Part shown: positions 8,601 to 17,094 of the stretch, piece by piece
How positions within the stretch are numbered: position 1 is the first letter of the stretch
How the letters are laid out: each line of letters starts with the position of its first letter
Origin: Bradyrhizobium lablabi
GTDB lineage: Bacteria; Pseudomonadota; Alphaproteobacteria; Rhizobiales; Xanthobacteraceae
DNA length: 36,300 bases
NCBI RefSeq assembly: GCF_001440475.1
Contig: NZ_LLYB01000101.1
Span: 28,470-64,769 of the forward strand
Direction of reading: 5' to 3'
Program-made: the position numbers and the translations under genes
Notes under the pieces: model-generated
Told to the model about the DNA's origin: nothing
Database searches by the model: none
Seen by the model: the letters and a program-made list of their open reading frames with translations, nothing else

Positions 8601-8996
8601 CAGGAGTTCATGCTGGCAATTGCGCATGCGGATTCGGGCCAGTTCGATGATGCCTGGCGCTGCATCGGCAAGGCCATGACGGCGATGCGGGAAACCAAGG
8701 AGAGATGGTGCGAGGCCGAGGCTCATCGCGTTGCCGGGGAAATCGCGCTGAGGTGGCCGCAGCGGGGCGAGGTGAAGGCGCAAGCGTATTTCGAGCATTC
8801 GCTCGCCATCGCGCGAGCGCAGCATGCAAAGTCCTGGGAATTGCGCGCGGCTACCAGCTCGGCGCGGCTGTTGCGCTGTCAGGGCAAACGGAAAATGGCC
8901 CGTGACCTTCTCGCGCCCATCTACGATTGGTTCACCGAAGGATTTGATACAAGCGATCTGCGAAAGGCCAAGGCCTTGCTCGACGAGATCAGTTGA
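5688..8996 (+). CDS. Zinc ribbon - class III adenylate/guanylate cyclase - ATPase - TPR protein
   Basis: A 1102-residue soluble regulator. Residues 3-20 and 28-45 form two CxxC-x10-CxxC zinc ribbons. Residues about 67-230 are a class III nucleotidyl cyclase domain: metal-binding Asp77 (LFCDLVGST) and Asp121 (HHGDG), and the transition-state pair Asn193 and Arg197 (PNLAAR), are all present, so catalysis looks possible. A STAND/AAA-type ATPase follows, with Walker A GEAGIGKS (293-300) and Walker B LIIFED (418-423). From about residue 620 to the end is a helical TPR-like region. Such proteins are thought to couple nucleotide binding and partner sensing to cyclic nucleotide output. A GAGG ribosome site lies 5 bases before the ATG at 5688. 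An earlier ATG at 5664 has no such site. It is a single gene, and substrate (ATP or GTP) is not determinable here. Confidence 0.93.
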   Translation: MHCTNCAAEVPEQGKVCSRCGAAVVRRCPACGVANPALNRFCGDCGTQLRVESRAVAPTARDPRPIERRQLTVLFCDLVGSTALSARLDPEDFSAIIAGYRRCIVETVARFDGFVARHHGDGAVVCFGYPHAHEDDAERAVQASLALVQAIAALPAKEKLSARVGVATGVAIVGDMSDSAISEEHGILGDTPNLAARLQSLAEPGAVVISGRTKTIAGPQFEYLDLGKVEIKGFVKPVAAWQVAGRTTVTSRSHALQSGDVLPLIGRDEEMELILSRWKRARAGEGQVVLLSGEAGIGKSRLTVALLEQLAREPHIRLRCFCSPQHTDSMLYPVIGEMWRAARFAHEDSQQAKTDKLDALLAQSSTPPQHAALFAEMLSLPNDGRYPPVEVEPQLRRLKTLEALGLQLEALARINPVLIIFEDAHWADPTSLELFARAVDLAVSHRLLILVTFRPEFSPLWMARPHVTELILNRLAPRDINSLIEGVVGNRSLPASVRQDIIERTDGIPLFVEEMTKAVLDAEGESEAQQVPAPVAAVPASLQASLMARLDRLGRAKDIAQVGAAIGRQFPHMLLAAVARKPEAELDADLNRLIAAGLLFRHGIPPHASYLFKHALVQDAAYGTLLREPRRALHARIAEILESQFPEIAESQPELLARHYTKADLIEKSARLWGKAGLRSQERSALVEAAEQLGQALAQIATLPSTPDLRREQIILQVALLNTLMHVKGYGAPETKTAVAQARAFIEQAGQLGESPDDPSLLLSTLFGQWIVNFINFNGDVARELASRFLELGDNEGAAVPRMIGHRTMASTLALRGDLVEARAHYNEALALYRPAEHRRLMTRFGQDLRVTCLAFRSMASWLLGYPEAALNDADCALMEARQVEHAATLMFTLNFPILVNTYCGNYHAANAHLKELVALAEEKGAPFRKAEGVLRRGYILTLTGAAKAVETVTAGIDLWRSAGSTIFTPEQEFMLAIAHADSGQFDDAWRCIGKAMTAMRETKERWCEAEAHRVAGEIALRWPQRGEVKAQAYFEHSLAIARAQHAKSWELRAATSSARLLRCQGKRKMARDLLAPIYDWFTEGFDTSDLRKAKALLDEIS

Positions 8997-8999
8997 AGG

Positions 9000-9020
9000 C
9001 GTCGTCCGGCGACGGCTTTT
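9000..9020 (+). terminator. Possible weak intrinsic terminator
   Basis: A 5-bp stem CGTCG/CGACG with loop TCCGG is followed by GCTTTT directly after the cyclase stop codon. The short stem makes this a tentative call. Confidence 0.35.
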
Positions 9021-9031
9021 AGACGATCGCC

Positions 9032-9098
9032 GCCGGTTCGCCATCGTCAAGCCGGTCGACTCCTGATGATATCTTGACGTGGCCGACGTTGTCGGCGG
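9032..9098 (+). pseudogene. Relic fragment of an amidohydrolase gene
   Basis: Bases 9038-9059 are identical over 22 bases to 11331-11352 inside the amidohydrolase gene, and similarity continues to about 9098 (GTGGCCGACGT shared). The matching protein text is FAIVKPVD, after which this copy hits a stop codon where the intact gene reads DDPHVADVV. Nothing of the rest of the gene is visible, so this is a short decayed remnant of a related gene or duplication. Confidence 0.65.
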
Positions 9099-9228
9099 AC
9101 GATTTAGATTTGATTCATTGTAATTATTAGAGCTCGATTCAAATTTTCTGGCCATGATCGCCGCGTTTCCGCGGAATTCCATTTGATCGGCGCTCCAGCA
9201 AGACCCGCGTTGATTCGGAATCATTATC

Positions 9229-9717
9229 ATGGCGATCATCGGTGCAGGGCGTGCTCAGGAATTTTGTGAGCTTGCAGGTGAGCGGTTGAATGCCGCCAGC
9301 CTGAAATCGCTTGCGCCGAAATTGTTGGCCGTCTGCGCTATCTTGTGCGCGGTCTCCGTTGCCGGTTGCGCGCGCAATCCGGTGCAGCGCGAATTCAATC
9401 CGGTCCAGCGCGAAGTCAAGGCGCCTCCCGCCCGTGCGGCCGTGCCCCGCCGACACTCCGAACCGCATCGCCATGCCGAGGTAAAGATCCGGCAGCCGGA
9501 TCCGGCGCTGCTTTCACCGCAGCCTGCACCGGATTGCGAGTTCAAAAGATCCGACCTCAAGACCGTGGATCCGGATGAATGGGCCCGCCTGAAGGTCGAA
9601 TACGAGCGGCAGTGCTACCAGGCTGCAGAGAAGGCTGCGCGCGACCGCCTGAGCTTGCTGCAATCATCGAGCAGATGCGAGGTTGAACCGGTCCGGCAGC
9701 CAACGCCGGTTCGGTAA
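9229..9717 (+). CDS. Putative small lipoprotein
   Basis: A 162-residue protein with a hydrophobic stretch at about 31-46 ending in a lipobox-like VSVAGC (Cys47). The protein is therefore probably lipidated and held in the envelope. The mature part is rich in Pro, Arg and Gln, carries a duplicated NPVQREFNPVQREV near residues 50-63 and ends in a short helical charged region with two Cys residues. The first 30 residues are unusually long for a signal peptide. A TTG or GTG nearer to the hydrophobic segment (about 9285-9312) could be the real start. I do not recognise a family. Confidence 0.6.
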   Translation: MAIIGAGRAQEFCELAGERLNAASLKSLAPKLLAVCAILCAVSVAGCARNPVQREFNPVQREVKAPPARAAVPRRHSEPHRHAEVKIRQPDPALLSPQPAPDCEFKRSDLKTVDPDEWARLKVEYERQCYQAAEKAARDRLSLLQSSSRCEVEPVRQPTPVR

Positions 9718-10005
9718 CACTCCGTGCAGCCGGGGCTGGCTTAGTCTCGTCGACGGTTGGTGCGAGTCTCGGCGTTCGCAAAAGGTCGCGCATGGCCGCG
9801 GCACACACTTCCAAATTCCATCAATAGCAACTATCGGTGCCCGGTAAGGCCTGTGTCATCTTGATGACAATGGCGGGGCGACATTCCTCAATTTGGTCCC
9901 TTTTTTGCCATTCCGCCGTCTCACGTTTTCGCGGGTTTGGGGCTTTATTTTATGGTGTTTGGCTTGGGGAGGGAATTTTCGAAGATCATTTTTTAGAAAG
10001 TAACT

Positions 10006-10914
10006 ATGAAAACTCTTTACGATTTACTTGGTGCACTTCCGGACGACGACGCGGAAGGCTTGCGGTCTGCCTTCCGCAGGGCCGTCAAGGCGAACCATCC
10101 CGACCTCAATCCCGGCGATCCGGAAGCTCCACACACGTTCAGGCGGATTGTTCGCGCCAACGCCATTCTGAGCGATGAGCGGCAACGAGCGGCTTATGAC
10201 CGGCTGCTCGAAGTGGCGCGCCGGCAGCAAGGTCAGAAACCAAAGGGCAGTATCTACGCCACTCGCATCCGCAGGCTCGGCGTTGACGCAATAGTGAGCG
10301 CCGTCGCCTCGACCGTGTTTATTGCGGGCTACTTCCTGCTTAAACCCGTCGACAGGCTGCCCCTCGCTTCGGCGCAGGTGCCCGAGATATCGAGGCGCGA
10401 GGTGGCGCAGACCGTCGCCGTCAGATCGACCGAACTATCCTCGCAGGACCGGACTCGCCCAGGCGACAAGCCCGAAGATGTCGGGGCCGACACGAAGCTC
10501 GACGTGAAACCCGAGAATCTCAAGGCGCCGGCCAGACCGGACAGCATTGCATCTGCGGTGACGACAGGCATTGCTTCTGCAAGCGCAGATGTTTCCCCGG
10601 CTCGCGAGTTGGGGCCCAAAGACGTCAAATATTATCGGGAGCGGGGCGTCTCGGCGTATCGCAGCGGGGATCTGTACATTGCGCTTGCCAATTTCGATTT
10701 GGCGATCCAGCAGGACCCCGCGTGCTCGGATTGCTACGTTGATCGCGGGATTGTCCTGCACCGCATGGGCGATCTGAAGGGAGCAGTTTCCGACATTGCC
10801 GTAGCCAAACGCATTGATGATCTGAGCCGAAACAGGACCCTTTCCGAGCAGGCGCGCGCTGACGGGTCTGTGCAACGCGCGACCCACGACGAGCGCAAAG
10901 CGCTCGCGCGGTGA
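10006..10914 (+). CDS. Membrane-anchored DnaJ-domain protein with C-terminal TPR
   Basis: A 302-residue protein. Residues 1-68 are a J domain with YDLLG at the start, the obligatory HPD at 31-33 and the closing AYDRLLE helix, so it should stimulate an Hsp70 (DnaK) partner. A transmembrane helix spans about 93-112. A disordered polar linker (115-200) follows, then a TPR-like region at about 206-280 (RGVSAYRSGDLYIALANFDL and GIVLHRMGDLKGAVSDI). With the J domain in the cytoplasm, the TPR part would be periplasmic. The gene has only a poor ribosome site (AGAAAG). Its last codons and stop lie inside a dispersed repeat (10888-10936), so its present C-terminus may be repeat-derived. The partner is unknown. 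Confidence 0.85.
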   Translation: MKTLYDLLGALPDDDAEGLRSAFRRAVKANHPDLNPGDPEAPHTFRRIVRANAILSDERQRAAYDRLLEVARRQQGQKPKGSIYATRIRRLGVDAIVSAVASTVFIAGYFLLKPVDRLPLASAQVPEISRREVAQTVAVRSTELSSQDRTRPGDKPEDVGADTKLDVKPENLKAPARPDSIASAVTTGIASASADVSPARELGPKDVKYYRERGVSAYRSGDLYIALANFDLAIQQDPACSDCYVDRGIVLHRMGDLKGAVSDIAVAKRIDDLSRNRTLSEQARADGSVQRATHDERKALAR

Positions 10915-10936
10915 TGACAGGCTCCGGCGTAATCCG
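10888..10936 (+). repeat. Dispersed repeat copy B, overlapping a gene end
   Basis: This 49-base block matches 2243-2292. It supplies the last nine codons and the stop codon of the DnaJ-domain gene. Just downstream it continues into GGCGTAATCCGCCAC, the same text seen near 2105. Confidence 0.8.
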
Positions 10937-11110
10937 CCACACCATCTGAAACAGGATGGCTGCGTTTTCGCCTTCTGCCTTCTCCCGGGCCAGGGGCGGA
11001 TGAGGCGCTGATCCGGGGCGCCGTCAAACGCATTGCAGCGCCGCGTCCTTGCCGTCTGGACATGAGCGCGTCGCTTTGTCCAAAATCGCTCCGTACAGAG
11101 GAGCGCCCCG

Positions 11111-11953
11111 ATGCCGATTATCGATTCCCAGGTTCATGCCTATGAGGCGAACACGCCGAAGCGGCCCTGGCACACCGTGCCGAACTGGCCCGATCACGTC
11201 ACGGGTGACGAGATGGTGGCGGCGATGGACAAGGTGGGCGTCGACGGCGCGATCTTCATTTCCGCCTTTTCGATGTATCGCTACGACGCCAGCTATGCCG
11301 TGGAGGTGCAGCGGGCGCATCCCGGCCGGCTCGCCATCGTCAAGCCGGTCGATCCCGATGACCCACATGTGGCCGACGTCGTCGCCGAATGGAAGAAGAC
11401 GCCGGGCGCGGTCGGCATCCGCATCATGCTGCGGAAGGAGGCGGCGCGCGCGCCTGACGATCCCGGGCTCGACCGCATCGCGCGCGCGGCGGTTCGCCAT
11501 GATTTTCCGGTCAATTTGCTGTGCTGGGACAATCTGGACGCGGGCAGGGTGCTGATCGATCGGCATCCCGACACGCGCTTCATCATCGACCACCTCGGCA
11601 TCCTGCAGCCGCGCGTGCCGCCGGCGCCGCCGGAGCCATGGGCCGAGCTTCCGAAGGTGCTGGAGCTTGCCAGCCGGCCGAACGCCGTGATCAAGGTCAG
11701 CGGCGCCTGCACGCTGTCACGCGAGCCGTATCCTTTTCCTGACATCTGGGACCCGCTGGAGCGCGTGTTCGATGCCTGGGGCTTCGATCGCTGCCTGTGG
11801 GGCACGGACTGGACGCGCGCGTTCGCCGTCGTCAATTACGAGCAGGCCGTCGAGCCGTTTCTCAAGACCACCCGCTTGAGCGACACCGAGCGGGCGATGC
11901 TGATGGGCGGCGCCTGCGCCAAGGCCTATGGCTGGTCACCGAAGAAGGGTTAG
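11111..11953 (+). CDS. Amidohydrolase (metal-dependent TIM-barrel hydrolase)
   Basis: A 280-residue cytoplasmic protein of the amidohydrolase-2 family (PF04909-type). The strand 1 motif is IIDSQVHAYE, so the usual HxH is QxH (Gln7, His9). Later motifs are IIDHLG (His near 163) and the C-terminal LWGTDW, whose Asp is the likely catalytic base. The family hydrolyses lactones, decarboxylates aromatic acids or cleaves related bonds. The precise substrate cannot be read here. Enzymes with QxH in strand 1 are known among lactonase-like members. A GAGGAG ribosome site precedes the ATG. A decayed piece of a related gene lies upstream at 9032-9098. The next gene, a thioredoxin-fold protein, starts 59 bases downstream on the same strand. 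Confidence 0.87.
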   Translation: MPIIDSQVHAYEANTPKRPWHTVPNWPDHVTGDEMVAAMDKVGVDGAIFISAFSMYRYDASYAVEVQRAHPGRLAIVKPVDPDDPHVADVVAEWKKTPGAVGIRIMLRKEAARAPDDPGLDRIARAAVRHDFPVNLLCWDNLDAGRVLIDRHPDTRFIIDHLGILQPRVPPAPPEPWAELPKVLELASRPNAVIKVSGACTLSREPYPFPDIWDPLERVFDAWGFDRCLWGTDWTRAFAVVNYEQAVEPFLKTTRLSDTERAMLMGGACAKAYGWSPKKG

Positions 11954-12012
11954 CATGATGACGTAGCACGCAGCACTGCCGCAGCATATATCTGGACACA
12001 AGGAGGTGCGAT

Positions 12013-12567
12013 ATGGCGGCAACATCTACCCAAGCCGTTCTTGATACGCCGGCGGCTGAGTTCCGGCTTGAGGCCACCGACGGCAAGACTTACGCACTGG
12101 ATGACGTTGCCGGCGAAAAAGGCACGGTCGTCGTCTTCATCTGCAACCATTGTCCCTATGTCAAAGCGGTGATCGACCGCATGGTTTCGGACGCCCGTGT
12201 ACTTATGTCGGAGAGCGTAGGCTTTGCGGCGATTTGCTCGAACGATGCGGCGAGCTATCCCGAAGACTCATATGAGAACATGAAGCGCTTCGCCAAGGCT
12301 CATGATTTTCCGTTTCCGTACCTCCATGACGAGACCCAGACAGTCGCTCGGGCGTATGGGGCGGTCTGTACGCCGGACTTCTTCGGTTACGATGCCGACC
12401 GCAAGCTCAAGTATCGCGGCCGGCTCGACGAGGGCCGCACATCTCCGCCTCACGCGGGGGCACCCCGGGAGCTTGTCGAGGCTATGCGTGCAATAGCGCT
12501 CACCGGTGTGGCGCCGGCTGACCAAAAAGCGTCTATTGGCTGCTCGATCAAATGGAAGGACGAATAA
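12013..12567 (+). CDS. Thioredoxin-fold peroxiredoxin-like protein (AhpC/TSA family)
   Basis: A 184-residue cytoplasmic protein. The active-site motif is FICNHCPYVKA with Cys44 and Cys47, typical of the PRX_like1 group of thioredoxin-fold proteins. It is followed by the family's SNDAASYPEDSYENMKRFA segment and the FPYLHDETQTVARAYGAVCT segment, whose Thr precedes the usual cis-Pro. These proteins are presumed thiol oxidoreductases or peroxidases. A strong AAGGAGG ribosome site lies 6 bases before the ATG. It may be co-transcribed with the amidohydrolase upstream (59-base gap). It converges with the channel-fusion gene. Confidence 0.9.
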   Translation: MAATSTQAVLDTPAAEFRLEATDGKTYALDDVAGEKGTVVVFICNHCPYVKAVIDRMVSDARVLMSESVGFAAICSNDAASYPEDSYENMKRFAKAHDFPFPYLHDETQTVARAYGAVCTPDFFGYDADRKLKYRGRLDEGRTSPPHAGAPRELVEAMRAIALTGVAPADQKASIGCSIKWKDE

Positions 12568-12649
12568 AGCGGAGCCTTGAGCGCCCCTCCGGCTACGCGT
12601 TGACAGACCGGCGAGCATGGGCTCAACCGGCGAGGTATCCACGCTTGCC

Positions 12650-14872
12650 TCACACGGCATAACGCCGGTAGAGCAGGACGATGACAGCGAGCACCGTTCC
12701 GACATAGACGACCTGCGCTACGTGATCCAAAACAATGGCGAGGCTCTTTCGGCCGGCGTCGCGAAGTTTCTCATGTCCGTAGCCCGCCAATATCGTCATC
12801 AGGCATAGTCCGAAGAAAATGTAGAAGATCTCTTCGACCACCAACGTGTATCCGACATCGCCGATCTGACTGTTCACCGCCAGGAGCAGCACTGCGCTCG
12901 TCAGGATCGCGGTCACTGGAATCGTCACGCGTTCACGAATCATGGTTTCGGGAAAGAACAGCGTCGCGAATACGACGAGCACGAGCAGAAACAGCGGCAG
13001 CAGGTTCTTCAGCATGTAGATGGCGGAGCTGCGGCCCAGCATGATGGCCGCGTCGAACCCGGCGAATTCCGTCTTTGCCTCGGCACCAAACAACGACGCC
13101 TTTCCGAGCGTCGATCCGCTGGACAGGGATTCGACGAAATAGGTCAGTCCGAGAAATCGCCAGAGCTGAAGTCCGGAATAGGCTCCGTCCCCGGCCAGCG
13201 AGCTTCTATCGTCAGCGAGGCGCAAGCCGAACCGATCGATGACATAGGTGATGAGTTCCCGCCGCTGTTCCGTGTTCTGGAAATGCAGAAGCAATTGTTG
13301 CGTGTCGAAGGGGTAGTGGTGGAGATCGAAACGGGCCTTGAAATCGCCGCTGATGCGGTAGAGCCGATAGCTCAGGCCATCTTCCTTTCCAGCCTGCATC
13401 GGCCGAGCTGGCTCGAACGCCCCGCGATCCAGCAAGGCCGGAAATTCGACGCGCGTCTGCCCCTCGTCATCGCCAGCGAACCGCATCCAGAGATAGAAGT
13501 CGACGTTGAACGAATTTTGCTTCAGGTCGATCCGGTTGACGCGAATGATATCGATGCCCGTATAGACGACGCGTTGGATCCAGTAGCGCCGATCCTCGAA
13601 CTCGATGACATGGCCCTTCTCGTGTTCCGCAGCGAGATCGATTCCATCAGGCTGATCGATGCGCACGAGTTGGAGTGGCGCCGTGACGTACCGACCATAA
13701 CGGAAGAAGCCCATTCGGATCGGGCGCGGAATGTCGCGGTTCGCGTTGAAATAGAGCCACCCCGTCAGCCCGGCTACCGCCGATTTCGGGCCATTGATCG
13801 CGGCGAGTGCGATGCGCATACGGTCGCGATCTGCAACCTTGCTGTCGGATCGATTCTCAAGGTTGGCCCGTTTTAGCGCATCGATCATCAGGCGCGCGGC
13901 GTCATGCGCGCCGCCGCCAACCCAGCTTGGCGGGGTTCCCGCTCTCGCCATGTAGTCAGCGGCAAAAGCCTGCGCCGCCACGCCGGCGCTGTCGAAAATC
14001 AGCGACGATGCGACATACAGATTCTCACTGAAGAAGCCCGGACGTGTTTTTTCCTCGGGTTCGTTAGCGAAATTCTGCAAATAGCTTTCGCGGGCCGCGC
14101 CCTGGGATGTGATGATCGTCCCCTTGATGCCGCGGCGGCGCAGCGCCTTGACGATGTCTGCGATAAAATCGGCCGCCGAGCCGATGACGACAACGCCGGG
14201 TCCGGGTTCCTGCGCGGCAGCGTCCAGCGCCTCGTCCATCGACCCGATCTGACCCTGGGCGACGTCCAGTCCGAACACACGCAACAGCTCCATCGGATAG
14301 GTCGACGCAAATCCGTGCGCAAAACTTTTGCCGTAGGAATCGCGCGTGTGAACGAGGCGGACTTTTGGTTCCCTCATCACGGCGCGCAGATGTTCCGCAA
14401 CCGAGCGTGCCTGCTCGGAGATCGGCGACAGCGCACGAAAATAGTATTCATTGGCGGATGTCAGTTCGTCGGCAGCCGCGCTTCCCGTGAGCGCCGGGAT
14501 CCGCGCATCCTTGTATACCGGCGCTGCCGCGAGCGATGCGGAGCTGAGATAATGTCCGAGCACGGCGACGCATGGGCTGTCGGCGATCGCCTGCGCATTC
14601 GCGCGCGCCACGGCTGGGTTGCTTGCGTCGTCGAACGGAACGAGTTCGATCGGCCGTCCGTTGACGCCGCCCTTGGCGTTCACCTCGTCGATTGCAAGCC
14701 GCGTTGCAACCAGACTTTCCTCCCCAGCCGGGGCGGACGAGCCGGAGAGCGAACTGGCGAAGGCGATGCGAATAGGCTCGGGGCGAATCCAGAGGGTGGC
14801 GGCCCAGGCGACAGCGAGCACCAGGACGACGCCCGCAACAACGGCAAGCCACATTGTAGGCCGCTGCTTCAT
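12650..14872 (-). CDS. Periplasmic-binding-protein / pentameric ligand-gated ion channel fusion
   Basis: A 740-residue membrane receptor. A hydrophobic signal or anchor covers 7-27. Residues about 32-400 are a type-1 periplasmic binding domain of the Leu/Ile/Val-binding (LivJ) kind: IRIAFASSLSG, INEVNAKGG-like helix (61-69), the ligand-loop text GHYLSSAS (106-113) and PALTGSAA (126-133). Residues about 420-615 are a Cys-loop-receptor extracellular domain: VYTGIDIIRVNRIDL (436-450), VDFYLWMRF (457-465) and the hallmark YPFDTQ (520-525). The loop cysteines are absent, as in GLIC and ELIC. Four membrane helices follow: M1 616-641 (with the conserved Pro), M2 648-668, M3 678-698, M4 716-736. The expected job is ligand-controlled ion flux across the inner membrane, probably as a pentamer. 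AAGGA lies 6 bases before the ATG. The gene is monocistronic, with no Liv-type ABC genes beside it. The ligand is not known. Confidence 0.93.
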   Translation of the reverse strand: MKQRPTMWLAVVAGVVLVLAVAWAATLWIRPEPIRIAFASSLSGSSAPAGEESLVATRLAIDEVNAKGGVNGRPIELVPFDDASNPAVARANAQAIADSPCVAVLGHYLSSASLAAAPVYKDARIPALTGSAAADELTSANEYYFRALSPISEQARSVAEHLRAVMREPKVRLVHTRDSYGKSFAHGFASTYPMELLRVFGLDVAQGQIGSMDEALDAAAQEPGPGVVVIGSAADFIADIVKALRRRGIKGTIITSQGAARESYLQNFANEPEEKTRPGFFSENLYVASSLIFDSAGVAAQAFAADYMARAGTPPSWVGGGAHDAARLMIDALKRANLENRSDSKVADRDRMRIALAAINGPKSAVAGLTGWLYFNANRDIPRPIRMGFFRYGRYVTAPLQLVRIDQPDGIDLAAEHEKGHVIEFEDRRYWIQRVVYTGIDIIRVNRIDLKQNSFNVDFYLWMRFAGDDEGQTRVEFPALLDRGAFEPARPMQAGKEDGLSYRLYRISGDFKARFDLHHYPFDTQQLLLHFQNTEQRRELITYVIDRFGLRLADDRSSLAGDGAYSGLQLWRFLGLTYFVESLSSGSTLGKASLFGAEAKTEFAGFDAAIMLGRSSAIYMLKNLLPLFLLVLVVFATLFFPETMIRERVTIPVTAILTSAVLLLAVNSQIGDVGYTLVVEEIFYIFFGLCLMTILAGYGHEKLRDAGRKSLAIVLDHVAQVVYVGTVLAVIVLLYRRYAV

Positions 14873-15068
14873 CGTCGATCCTTGCGATCGGTATAGGCCG
14901 AGATTCTGCAGGTCGGGGCATCAGTAAGGCCGAGATTGCCGCCGCTGAGAGCGTTTTTCAAGCCGCCCCATCGCCACCGGCAAGATCTACGGCCACTCAA
15001 ATCGGACGAAGGAAAGCGCGTTGTGGTGGCGTCCGGGCCAGACCCATGGTGGGGCTGCTCTCCGTCCC

Positions 15069-16113
<1,045 letters not shown>

Positions 16114-16121
<8 letters not shown>

Positions 16122-17094
16122 GGTGATGGCACCTGACTAGTCCGTCTGCGCCGAGCAACGTCGTCTCCGGCGCGGTGGTCCGGCAAATCTCGGTCGCTCG
16201 CGCGCAGCGCGGATTGAATCGGCAGCCGTTCGGGAAATCCGCGATCGCCGGCACGACGCCCGCGATCTCCCTGAGCCGTGTCCGGCCGAGTACTGCGCGG
16301 CTCCCCAGCCGGGGCAGCGAGTCGACCAGGCCTTGCGTATAGGGATGCGCGCAGGCGCGGAAGATATCGGCCGAGCCGCGCTGCTCGACAATGCGGCCGG
16401 CATACATGACGGCGACGCGGCGGCAGACGTTGGCGACCAGGCCCAGATCGTGGCTGATCATCAAGATGGCCGTACCTCTTTCGGCGCATAAATTCCGCAT
16501 CAGCTCGATGATCTCCGCCTGCACCGTCACGTCGAGGGCGGTTGTCGGCTCGTCGGCGATCAGAAGGTCCGGCCCGCATGCGAGTGCGATGGCGATCATC
16601 ACGCGCTGTCGCATGCCGCCCGAAAGCTGGTGCGGGTAATCGTTCACCCGTCGCTCGGGGGCGGGGACGCGGACGCTCGCGAGCGCCTCGACGGCCAGCT
16701 GGTTGGCTTCCCGCCAGTTCTTGCCCTTGTGCAGCACGAACATCTCTGCGATCTGCCGGCCGACGGGCGAGACCGGATTAAGCGCCGTCATCGGCTCCTG
16801 GAAGATCATGGCGATGCGGTTGCCGCGCAGCGCGCGTTGCCTGGCCGCCGGCAATCCCTGGATCTCCCGGCCCTCAAATCGTATAGCGCCGGCGCCGATC
16901 GAAAGCGGTTGGCGCAACAAGCCGATCAGCGCGAGCGCCGTAATGCTCTTGCCGCTGCCGGATTCGCCGACAAGGCCGAATGTCTCGCCACGATCGATGC
17001 GGAACGAAACACCTTCGACCGCCGCAACGCGGCTCGGTCCGACATCGAGATCGATGCGCAGATCTTCGACTTCGATCAGGGGAGGGCCCGTCAT
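16114..17094 (-). CDS. Oligopeptide/dipeptide ABC transporter ATP-binding protein (DppD/OppD type)
   Basis: A 326-residue ATPase: Walker A GESGSGKS (43-50), Q-loop [11 protein letters not shown], signature LSGGMRQRV (157-165), Walker B LLIADEP (177-183) and the C-terminal [14 protein letters not shown] cluster motif. Its ATG overlaps the stop of the permease gene as ATGA (17091-17094), showing tight translational coupling. The same frame stays open to 17766, but that extension is an out-of-frame reading of the permease gene and is not protein. It pairs with the DppF-type ATPase to power uptake. Confidence 0.94.

Noticed and set aside
12650..14872. Ordinary branched-chain amino acid ABC binding protein
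   Set aside because: The N-terminal domain fits, but the C-terminal 320 residues carry the channel YPFD motif and four membrane helices, and no Liv transporter genes are nearby.
13904..14896. 330-codon plus-strand open frame opposite the channel fusion
   Set aside because: It is antisense to the binding-protein domain, Arg/Cys-rich, and without motifs.
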